Shown here piece after piece: positions 1 to 5,631 of a stretch of DNA of 6,163 bases. The notes beneath the pieces are model-generated. The model was given only the letters and a program-made list of their open reading frames with translations. It had not been told where the DNA came from and made no database searches. The stretch is from Microcaldota archaeon (GTDB lineage Archaea > Micrarchaeota > Micrarchaeia > Micrarchaeales > Micrarchaeaceae), in the NCBI GenBank assembly GCA_021791775.1, contig JAJYVY010000032.1, positions 1 to 6,163 on the forward strand. The letters are read 5' to 3'. The position numbers were made by a program, and so were the translations under genes. How positions within the stretch are numbered: the first letter of the stretch is position 1; each line of letters opens with the position of its first letter.

Positions 1-1936
1 ATAATTGTTGATATGCATTATTGGAAAGCAATCCATTGTACACTTCTATATTTGCCATAGATCCGTTAAAATGCCTATTGCCACAGCAATTTTGCCATCC
101 TACTATCCAACTAGTGGCAGAAGTTGGAAGGCTTGTTGTTCCGGTGATTGAGAAGCTTTGTTGTTTTCCATTTACATAAAGTATTGCTACAGTATCATTA
201 AGATAAAATCCTACAAGGCTCCATTTATCCAGAGGCACAACAGGACCATAGTAGTTGTTCGCCCCATTCCAAATAATTATGTTTCCGCTTGTTGAAAGAG
301 CAAGCTGATAAATTTGACCTATCCATTCTGATATCACCTGGAAATTGCTAGTACCATAATTTACAGGATAGATCCATTCAAAATTTGATATTGGGAAGGC
401 GTATATTCCCGTGCCGTTTATATAGCTAGTTTGTCCATTGAACTGCGAAACCAAAAAGTTAGTTGTAGAATTTGGTTTGAAATAACTCCCATCAATGAAA
501 TTTCCTGAATTTCCATTTCCGCTGAAGTCTGGGGCAGCTGTGCCGTTTCCCATATCCAGAGGCCACCACCCCTCAAGATTCGCAGAAGCAGAAATGTTTC
601 CTTGATATGGCAGCACATTGAGCCTTGCATTGCCTGAGAATGTATTCGATGAAAGCAATGTGCCAATGTATCCGTCGGCATCGGTGCTAATGGCCAGCGA
701 GTTACTGCCTCCAAGTATGTTATTTGTTGACGATATGGCAAGGGGGAGTTTTCCGATTGGCTTTCCACCAAGGCTCAATGATTCTATGTTCACCCCCAGT
801 GCTGACGTGTAAATCACGTTCTGCTGCATTGTTGGCGTGGAATACCCGCTGTAGTCGTTCGAATTTCCATTCAGCGGCCACCATCCTACAAGATGGCCAA
901 GGTCGCTCTTTGGGTTGGACGCTGGCCCCGCGGTGTATAGCTGCGAAATCTGGTTGGCAGTCAGTGGCGCATTATAGAGCTGCACATCGGCCTCATAGCC
1001 GTTCAGATAATTCCCAGGATAGTGGCCTGCGCCTCCGATCGTGAAGTTGGCAGAGCCTGTCGGGACATTCGAGGTGAGGGAATTGCCCGCCAGCGCGCCG
1101 TCTATATATACGCTGGCAGCTGTGCCGTTGTAGGTTCCTGCTATGTTGTACCATCCTCCAGGAGAGATGGCGTATGTAGAGGATGCAGCAGCAGACCCAT
1201 CAATCTCTATTATAGGCAGGTCGTTGTTTATTACAAGCTCGAACGGCTGCGCAGTGGTGCTGGATTCTCCTGCTACTGGCGTGAATCCCTGGCCGGGCTC
1301 CATGTAAACCCACGTATCAACAGTGAAATTTTTGCTTATCGCAAGGTTAGCCGATTTAAATGCCGTTATCATGCTGTTCGCTCCTGTGAAATACGGAAGC
1401 TTTAATCTGGATGGCTCATTGAAGAGTATCGGCCCTGCGAGAGCCGATAGCGACGGCAGGTGTTGGTCTACGTATATCGTGCCTTTTATGTTGGACAGGG
1501 TTGCAAACCCTACGTATGTCGGCAGGCTGTAGAGGTATACCCCACTGGAGCTATTCACCACGCTACCATTCACGACAAGGCTTCTGGCCGAGCTTGCAGC
1601 TATCCCGCTTACTACCTCTTTTCCCACAGTCGTCTGCGCCATGACCAACCCTGTAGATGAGATATAAAGTTTATACGGTATGAAGCCGATTCCCGCGCTG
1701 AGCGGTACCGAAATTGCAAAACCGCTGCCGGCTTGCAGTGCCTGGTTTATGCCTCCTGCCACGTTTTCGGCAATGAGCTGCATCAGCGACGAGTCCTGAG
1801 ACCCCAAAGTTACCGATCTTTCGTTTACTATTAGTGCAAACATTATGACAAACACTACCAGGACAACAGTGTATACTATCATGAATTCCAGTGCTATCTG
1901 GCCCCTGATTTTTCTGCGGCCTGACTCTTCCCCCAT
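1..1936 (-). CDS. Pilin-like secreted protein with LamG/concanavalin A-like modules (3' end beyond window)
   Basis: The frame is open from ATG at 1936 to the window edge: 645 codons without a stop, C-terminus missing. Residues 7-18 read RRKIRGQIALEF, a class III (archaeal type IV pilin) signal peptide: basic residues, predicted prepilin-peptidase cleavage after G12, and Glu at +5 (E17), followed by a hydrophobic stretch at about 18-38 that would be the filament core or membrane anchor. After a linker, residues about 180-336 look like a LamG/ConA-like jelly-roll (FTVDTWVYMEP, GGWYNIAGTYNGT, VYIDG, ending in LTANQISQLYTAG). A motif GWWPL occurs at 351-355 and again at 456-460; the second opens another LamG-like module (DKWSLVGFYLNDT, LYVNG, GSMANIEVYNG). 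About ten N-X-S/T sequons suggest surface glycosylation. The role is probably adhesion or glycan binding outside the cell (inference). Base composition drops sharply below position about 535. The start is supported by a TATA-like box at 1964-1971 that would give an almost leaderless mRNA. Confidence 0.87.
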   Translation of the reverse strand, partial: MGEESGRRKIRGQIALEFMIVYTVVLVVFVIMFALIVNERSVTLGSQDSSLMQLIAENVAGGINQALQAGSGFAISVPLSAGIGFIPYKLYISSTGLVMAQTTVGKEVVSGIAASSARSLVVNGSVVNSSSGVYLYSLPTYVGFATLSNIKGTIYVDQHLPSLSALAGPILFNEPSRLKLPYFTGANSMITAFKSANLAISKNFTVDTWVYMEPGQGFTPVAGESSTTAQPFELVINNDLPIIEIDGSAAASSTYAISPGGWYNIAGTYNGTAASVYIDGALAGNSLTSNVPTGSANFTIGGAGHYPGNYLNGYEADVQLYNAPLTANQISQLYTAGPASNPKSDLGHLVGWWPLNGNSNDYSGYSTPTMQQNVIYTSALGVNIESLSLGGKPIGKLPLAISSTNNILGGSNSLAISTDADGYIGTLLSSNTFSGNARLNVLPYQGNISASANLEGWWPLDMGNGTAAPDFSGNGNSGNFIDGSYFKPNSTTNFLVSQFNGQTSYINGTGIYAFPISNFEWIYPVNYGTSNFQVISEWIGQIYQLALSTSGNIIIWNGANNYYGPVVPLDKWSLVGFYLNDTVAILYVNGKQQSFSITGTTSLPTSATSWIVGWQNCCGNRHFNGSMANIEVYNGLLSNNAYQQL

Positions 1937-1963
1937 TAGACCAATTATTTATCTATGGTAATC

Positions 1964-1971
1964 TATAAAAA
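1964..1971 (-). promoter_or_regulatory. TATA-like box for the pilin-LamG gene
   Basis: On the minus strand this reads TTTTTATA. Placing its downstream edge at -24 puts transcription start near 1940, about 4 bases before the ATG at 1936, so the message would be nearly leaderless, as is common in archaea. The position was judged by eye only. Confidence 0.45.
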
Positions 1972-1987
1972 CAGAGGCATGCTCAGC

Positions 1988-1995
1988 AATAAATA
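1988..1995 (+). promoter_or_regulatory. TATA-like box for hel308
   Basis: AATAAATA on the plus strand. With its edge at -24, transcription would begin near 2019, within a couple of bases of the ATG at 2017, which implies a leaderless hel308 mRNA. No Shine-Dalgarno-like purine run precedes the ATG, which agrees. Confidence 0.5.
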
Positions 1996-2016
1996 GTTTG
2001 ATTCCGTAATGCAATC

Positions 2017-4134
2017 ATGGAAATCCTATCCCTCAAAGGGGATGCCCCATTTGAAATTATCGAGTCGCTCTCGCAGCGTGGCATAGAGAACTTGACCCCG
2101 CCACAAGAAGCGGCGGTGAGGAAGGGGCTGCTATCTGGAAGTAATATGGTGGTTGCGGCGCCCACTGCAAGCGGTAAAACGCTCATAGCCGAGATCGCAT
2201 GCGTTAATGCGATTCTCTCTCACAGGAAGAAGGCGATATATGTGGCGCCATTGAGGGCACTGGTATCTGAAAAATTCAACGAGTTCAAGGGAGCGTACCC
2301 TTACATAAAGAGCGCAATGTCGATAGGGGACTTGGACGCTGATGACAAGTGGCTTTCCGAGTATGACATGATCTTCGTTTCTACTGAGAAGTTCGACAGC
2401 CTGATGCGCCATCAGATAAGCTGGCTGGACGGGGTGGGCTGCTTCGTCTTCGATGAAATACACATGCTTGGCGACCCCTCGAGAGGCCCCACTCTTGAAA
2501 TCCTGATCACAAAGATAATGACATCGTGCAATGCGCAGATAATAGCCCTTAGCGCGACGATAGGCAACTCAAAGGAAATAGCGAAATGGATGGGCGCAGA
2601 GCTCGTAGAAAGCGACTACCGCCCAGTTAAGCTGGCTAAAGGGATCATACTCAACTCGAAGGTGTACTATGGGGAGGATGCACCCGAAGAGAGCGCCATA
2701 CTAAACGGCAGCAATTCAATACCGGAGGTGAGGCTGGCGCAGGATACATTATTGCAGAAGAAGCAGATACTTATCTTCTACTCTACAAGGAAAAATGCGG
2801 AAGCCGGGGCGAAAAGAATGGCTGCAGAGTTGGGCGGCGCGCTGGCAAAGGAGAACGGGGTGGCGCTTGCCAAGCTCAGCAACCAGGTCCTCAACGTCCT
2901 CGAAAGGCCTACCGACCAATGCATAAAGCTATCGAATTTGATAAAGTCGGGCGTGGCATTTCATCATGCCGGACTACTAAACCCTCAAAGAGAAGCCATA
3001 GAGAACGCTTTCAGAGAAAACCTAATAAAAGTCATGTGCTCGACAACCACCCTTGCATACGGTTTGAACCTGCCTGCCCATACCGTGCTTGTAAGAGACC
3101 TATACAGATATGAGAACTCGGGCAGCGGGATGCTGGGGGTCAATGAGGTCATGCAGCTTTTTGGAAGGGCGGGAAGGCCAAAATATGACGTAGAGGGAAG
3201 GGCGCTCGTAATCGCACAGAGCAAAGAGCGGATGGAGGAGCTCTACAGGACTTACATAAAAGCGAAGCCAGAGCCCATAGAATCGGGCCTTGGTATGGTG
3301 CCTGTGCTCAGGTCGCACATACTTTCCATAATCGCCATAGATATGATGAATAGTATCGAAGATCTCGAAAAATTCTTCCAAAGGAGCTTCTATGCCCTGC
3401 AGTACGGAAGCATGCACCATCTTAAAAGGCTGATAAGAGAGGTGGTGCAGGACCTTGAGAAATGGGAGATGGTGGAAGGATTCAGAGGAAAATATGAGGC
3501 GACGAAGATGGGAAAACGCGTGAGTGAACTCTACATAGACCCTCTGTCTGCAAAATGGATGATAGATTCTGTCGCCAATGTAAAGGACGCCCTGGACGCG
3601 CTGTTCATGATAAGCAATACTATAGAGCTGCGCCCGTATATCAGGGTGACGTCAAAGTCTGAGGAAGAATTTGCAGCATACATGCATTCCCACTCTGGAA
3701 GCATGATGAAGGAGTTCAGCCCGTCAGATTACGGCAATTACGACCCGGATGGCGCCTTCGCTACTGCACTGATGCTGCAGGATTGGATAGATGAGATAAA
3801 GGAACCTGAGATAGTTGCAAAGCACTCGACAACACCTGGAGCGCTCTACACGAAAATAACCAATGCCGATTGGCTTATATACTCTGCTATCGAGCTTTCC
3901 AGGATCTTGAGGGTGTCGCCGAGAAGGCTCATAGACATAAGAGTCAGGCTTAGATACGGGGTAAAAGAGGAACTTCTAGATCTGATAAGGTTAAGGCAGA
4001 TAGGGAGGGTCAGGGCGCGCATGCTCTACGCCAACGGCATAAAGAGCATAGCCGACATACGAAGCAACAAATCGAGGATAGCAGGCATACTCGGGAAGGA
4101 GGTGGCAGAGGCGGTGCTATCACAGTTAATGTGA
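2017..4134 (+). CDS. hel308: ATP-dependent DNA helicase Hel308 (Hjm), Ski2-like superfamily 2
   Basis: This 705-residue protein has the normal length and full motif set of Hel308, the archaeal 3'-5' helicase that unwinds lagging strands at stalled or branched replication forks and works with recombination factors. Visible in order: Q-motif-like LTPPQ (26-30), Walker A APTASGKT (48-55), motif Ia APLRAL (77-82), Walker B DEIH (146-149), motif III SAT (179-181), motif IV LIFYSTRKNAE (252-262), motif V TTTLAYGLNLPA (343-354) and motif VI QLFGRAGRPK (380-389) with the arginine finger. A winged-helix region (about 400-500) and the ratchet domain (about 510-640) follow. Residues 653-681 form the C-terminal helix-hairpin-helix domain with the RVRARMLY signature (664-671). 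No key residue is missing. The gene diverges from the pilin-LamG gene and appears to be transcribed alone. The start fits both homology and the TATA spacing. Confidence 0.96.
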   Translation: MEILSLKGDAPFEIIESLSQRGIENLTPPQEAAVRKGLLSGSNMVVAAPTASGKTLIAEIACVNAILSHRKKAIYVAPLRALVSEKFNEFKGAYPYIKSAMSIGDLDADDKWLSEYDMIFVSTEKFDSLMRHQISWLDGVGCFVFDEIHMLGDPSRGPTLEILITKIMTSCNAQIIALSATIGNSKEIAKWMGAELVESDYRPVKLAKGIILNSKVYYGEDAPEESAILNGSNSIPEVRLAQDTLLQKKQILIFYSTRKNAEAGAKRMAAELGGALAKENGVALAKLSNQVLNVLERPTDQCIKLSNLIKSGVAFHHAGLLNPQREAIENAFRENLIKVMCSTTTLAYGLNLPAHTVLVRDLYRYENSGSGMLGVNEVMQLFGRAGRPKYDVEGRALVIAQSKERMEELYRTYIKAKPEPIESGLGMVPVLRSHILSIIAIDMMNSIEDLEKFFQRSFYALQYGSMHHLKRLIREVVQDLEKWEMVEGFRGKYEATKMGKRVSELYIDPLSAKWMIDSVANVKDALDALFMISNTIELRPYIRVTSKSEEEFAAYMHSHSGSMMKEFSPSDYGNYDPDGAFATALMLQDWIDEIKEPEIVAKHSTTPGALYTKITNADWLIYSAIELSRILRVSPRRLIDIRVRLRYGVKEELLDLIRLRQIGRVRARMLYANGIKSIADIRSNKSRIAGILGKEVAEAVLSQLM

Positions 4135-4274
4135 CATCCTCCTCGGTCTAAAGGCCTGGCTTCCCCCCTTTATCCCTTGGTGCGTTCTCAGCCCGCGGAC
4201 AGCCGCCTCACTGGAAAAACTAAGGTCTTACGCCATTCCGCCGAGCGTAGGTTTAGGCTTGCAGCGCAGTGCAA

Positions 4275-4286
4275 CATATATATATG
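4275..4286 (+). promoter_or_regulatory. TATA box for the histone gene
   Basis: The run CATATATATATG is the strongest TATA-like element in the gap. Transcription would start roughly at 4308, giving a leader of about 60 bases before the ATG at 4369. That is longer than the leaders predicted for the neighbouring genes. Confidence 0.55.
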
Positions 4287-4326
4287 CCTTTTTGTCCCAT
4301 ATTATTATTGGTTTTTCAGTTGGGGA

Positions 4327-4345
4327 GCCCGCACCATTAACGGGC
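4327..4345 (+). promoter_or_regulatory. Short GC hairpin in the histone 5' leader
   Basis: GCCCG at 4327-4331 pairs perfectly with CGGGC at 4341-4345 around a 9-base loop. The purine run GGGAG (4346-4350) follows directly but lies about 18 bases from the ATG, too far for a normal Shine-Dalgarno site. The hairpin could influence translation or message stability; no regulatory function is demonstrated by sequence alone. Confidence 0.3.
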
Positions 4346-4368
4346 GGGAGAACGCCACTTGTGACAGA

Positions 4369-4566
4369 ATGTACATCTCAAAAGGAACTGTGAAAAAGAT
4401 ACTGAAGGAGGCTGGAGCATCACGAGTGAGCGATGAGGCCGCATCCGAGCTGCAGAAGAGGCTGAACAGGCAGGCATTTGTCATCGCGCAGAAGGCCGCT
4501 AAGCTGGCAGCGCACGCAAAAAGGAAGACCGTGACAGATTCCGATATAAAGCTCGCTTATTCATAA
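4369..4566 (+). CDS. Archaeal core histone (HMf/HTa-type histone fold)
   Basis: This 65-residue protein is essentially one histone fold: a short first helix (about 5-14), the turn GASRVSDEA (16-24), a long central helix (about 22-48), then RKTVTDSDIKLA (52-63). These match the HMfA/HMfB family: RVSD before helix 2, the R-T pair (R52, T54) of the second L loop, and D59 placed for the conserved Arg-Asp salt bridge. Such proteins dimerise and wrap DNA in the nucleoid. It ends two residues after the DIKLA motif, so it lacks the basic tail seen after this point in HMfB. ATG 4369 was chosen because family similarity begins here; the frame stays open upstream to 4177, but that part has no histone character and contains the promoter. 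The stop codon abuts the stop of the convergent BofA-like gene. Confidence 0.94.
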   Translation: MYISKGTVKKILKEAGASRVSDEAASELQKRLNRQAFVIAQKAAKLAAHAKRKTVTDSDIKLAYS

Positions 4567-4848
4567 TTAGATAGGAACGCCTAAGAACTTCAATATTATT
4601 ATTGTCCCGACCGCCGGCAGGCCGAAAAGGGCGGTAGGGACCATTGTTGCGATCTCGATGGGTATCCCCAGGCCGAAAATATAATCCAGGGCGAGTATTG
4701 CGATTATGCCCACCACGCTGTTTATTATTATCCCGAAGATGATCTTCAAAATGAACTTCCCGATCTTAAAGATTATGAATAATACCAGAGCTATCAGCAC
4801 AGCAAGCACTATCTCGCTGGTCAGTGTGCTTCCCAATCCCAATACCAT
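4567..4848 (-). CDS. BofA-family small integral membrane protein
   Basis: The 93-residue, very hydrophobic protein has segments at about 12-28, 35-56 and 65-90. The pattern resembles the pro-sigma-K processing inhibitor BofA family (PF07441): a basic linker KIGKFILK (28-35), a conserved Asn opening the second segment (IINSVVGI, 41-48), then GIPIEI (61-66) and the re-entrant-like GLPAVG (76-81). In Bacillus, BofA restrains an intramembrane protease during sporulation. Archaeal members are known, but their role is not, so no sporulation role should be inferred. ATG 4848 is preferred because it follows a GGGAAAG purine run and the family-like sequence begins there; a TTG in frame at 4896 would add 16 polar residues. 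It converges on the histone gene and diverges from the RNase P RNA gene. Confidence 0.8.
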   Translation of the reverse strand: MVLGLGSTLTSEIVLAVLIALVLFIIFKIGKFILKIIFGIIINSVVGIIAILALDYIFGLGIPIEIATMVPTALFGLPAVGTIIILKFLGVPI

Positions 4849-4880
4849 GTTCTTTCCCTTATTTTGTTGAATCAGAAAGG

Positions 4881-4888
4881 ATAAAATA
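4881..4888 (-). promoter_or_regulatory. Possible TATA-like box for the BofA-like gene
   Basis: Minus-strand TATTTTAT gives a predicted start near 4857 and a leader of about 9 bases to ATG 4848, which would support that start over the TTG at 4896. A second A+T box (ATTTTATA, 4935-4942) is the alternative and would give a start near 4911, compatible with the longer form. Confidence 0.35.
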
Positions 4889-4973
4889 CCTTGCAATTGC
4901 TTCGCTGCCTTTGCTCGTTGTGCATGGGCAGCGATATAAAATTCAACTTCCTATCGTTGGAGTGAGCGAAAAG

Positions 4974-4983
4974 CATAATAATT
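4974..4983 (+). promoter_or_regulatory. Possible promoter of the RNase P RNA gene
   Basis: CATAATAATT preceded by a purine-rich GCGAAAAG stretch that could serve as a BRE. Its spacing predicts transcription from about 5006, exactly where the P1 helix begins. A better TATA match (TATAAAAT, 4935-4942) would instead start near 4966 and leave a 40-base 5' extension. Confidence 0.35.
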
Positions 4984-5005
4984 CTGCAAAACAAATCAAA
5001 GCTAC

Positions 5006-5239
5006 TGGTGGCGGGCGGGCAGCTTACCGAAAGGAGGAAGCTCCTCCCATACAGAGCGCATACGGCTTAAGGCCATAACCGGAACAGAAACGATACCGCG
5101 AATGTGCATAAAGCTATGACACTACGAGCGCATACAAGCGGATGAAACGGCCGGGGAAATGCGCAGATGAGTATGCAAGGCTTTACGCCGCTCAGTCTAA
5201 TGCTGCCTAAAACAGAAGGAGGGCTACGGCCCGCCACTA
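5006..5239 (+). ncRNA. rnpB: RNase P RNA, archaeal type, compact
   Basis: This is the catalytic RNA that cleaves 5' leaders from pre-tRNAs. All five conserved regions are visible: CR-I GGAGGAAGCUCC (5033-5044), CR-II ACAGAAACGAUACCGC (5084-5099), CR-III GAUGAAACGG (5141-5150), CR-IV AGAUGAGUAUGCAAGG (5165-5180) and CR-V ACAGAAGGAGGGCUA (5212-5226). Hand folding gives P1 5006-5016/5229-5239, P2 5017-5023/5202-5208, P4 5039-5041 plus 5043-5047/5218-5225 with the hallmark bulged U at 5042, P5 5048-5052/5171-5175, P7 5056-5061/5159-5164, P10 5079-5082/5151-5154, P11 5096-5099/5138-5141 and P12 5102-5107/5128-5133. A small P8-like hairpin may occupy 5064-5074. At about 234 bases it is shorter than typical archaeal type A RNAs: P3 shrinks to a two-pair GAAA-capped turn (5027-5034), and only 21 bases lie between CR-IV and P2, so P15/P16 is at most a three-pair hairpin (5179-5189). 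Ends were set by P1. Confidence 0.94.
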
Positions 5240-5529
5240 TCTTCCGCTTCTTTCCTTAGCTCGGGGTGCAGCGCGCGCGCCATCTCCAAAAATTTCGCCT
5301 CCAGGCGCCGCGACATCTTTTCTTCGGCTACATACTCACGTATCATGTTGTTTGTTTCCCAGATTGACATGGCGGATATCGTGGCGTACTCTATGCGCAA
5401 GAAATTTCTGATTTGGCTAATTTCCCCGTGCACCACGTCAGGAACATCTTCGCTTGTAGAGTTAAGGAGAATGTTGTTCTCTGCTGGCGTATCTCTCCAC
5501 AAATCCGATACCCTGATCATCTTTGGCAT
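5224..5529 (-). CDS. Hypothetical protein, 101 residues
   Basis: I do not recognise this protein. It is soluble and charged, with no signal peptide or membrane segment. The first 30 residues are mixed; residues about 34-94 look largely helical (HGEISQIRNFLRIEY, then MIREYVAEEKMSRRLEAKFLEMARAL), possibly an interaction helix pair. The ATG at 5529 follows a TATA-like box by about 50 bases. The C-terminus ends SGGP and a TAG stop at 5224-5226; the last codons and the stop are the complement of the RNase P RNA P4 and P1 3' strands, so the gene overlaps that RNA by about 16 bases on the opposite strand. Support for being real is the open frame, the promoter and a protein-like composition; there is no homology evidence. 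Confidence 0.62.
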   Translation of the reverse strand: MPKMIRVSDLWRDTPAENNILLNSTSEDVPDVVHGEISQIRNFLRIEYATISAMSIWETNNMIREYVAEEKMSRRLEAKFLEMARALHPELRKEAEDSGGP

Positions 5530-5576
5530 TCGATCGCCATTGGTTGGAAGTCTTCGCTCCCAACAGAGGGCATTCG

Positions 5577-5584
5577 TATAAATA
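5577..5584 (-). promoter_or_regulatory. TATA-like box for the 101-residue gene
   Basis: Minus-strand TATTTATA predicts a start near 5553 and a leader of about 24 bases before ATG 5529. The adjoining palindromic ATATTAATAT (5586-5595) is an alternative or additional A+T element. Confidence 0.42.
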
Positions 5585-5610
5585 GATATTAATATGCTTT
5601 CCGGGGTTCT

Positions 5611-5631
5611 GAAAGTGTCGTAATCACTTTC
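5611..5631 (-). terminator. Perfect inverted repeat at the end of the 116-residue gene
   Basis: GAAAGTG (5611-5617) and CACTTTC (5625-5631) form a 7-pair stem with a 7-base loop. The TGA stop of the minus-strand gene (5624-5626) falls at the loop edge. It could be a transcript-end or stability hairpin, but no U-run follows on the minus strand, so a termination role is only a guess. Confidence 0.3.

Larger units (their letters stand above)
4135..4368. other. Intergenic region and histone leader, no gene recognised
   Basis: The stretch between the hel308 stop and the histone start is the longest non-coding gap before the RNase P RNA. Just after hel308 lies a pyrimidine run (4163-4177, mostly C and T) that could mark the 3' end of that transcript. 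A possible stem of 7 pairs joins 4227-4233 with 4245-4251 (11-base loop). The histone TATA box lies at 4275-4286. A short GC stem (4327-4331 with 4341-4345) sits in the presumed leader. I found no tRNA T-arm signature, C/D boxes or other recognisable RNA on either strand. Confidence 0.5.

Noticed and set aside
418..1660. Several overlapping short frames on both strands inside the LamG gene
   Set aside because: They are shadows of the 645-codon minus-strand frame, which alone shows a signal peptide, recognisable domains and an upstream promoter.
2131..3420. Short plus and minus frames inside hel308
   Set aside because: They lie within a full-length, motif-complete helicase gene and show no independent protein features.
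4135..4270. Possible tRNA or other small RNA after hel308
   Set aside because: No T-loop signature, cloverleaf pairing, C/D boxes or other consensus was found on either strand; only weak stems are possible.
4177..4368. In-frame extension of the histone to a GTG start at 4177 (129 residues)
   Set aside because: The extra residues have no histone-like or other recognisable sequence and contain the TATA box and leader; similarity to the histone family begins at ATG 4369.
4849..4896. TTG start adding 16 residues to the BofA-like protein
   Set aside because: The ATG at 4848 has a purine-rich run just upstream and begins at the point where the family-like sequence starts; the extension is kept only as an alternative.
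4824..5078. 84-residue plus-strand frame running into the RNase P RNA gene
   Set aside because: It overlaps the BofA-like start on the opposite strand and ends inside conserved RNase P RNA structure; no protein-like signature.
5543..5564. Seven-pair stem (with one G-U) on the minus strand upstream of the 101-residue gene
   Set aside because: The predicted transcription start near 5553 falls inside it, so most of the stem would not be transcribed; likely chance.
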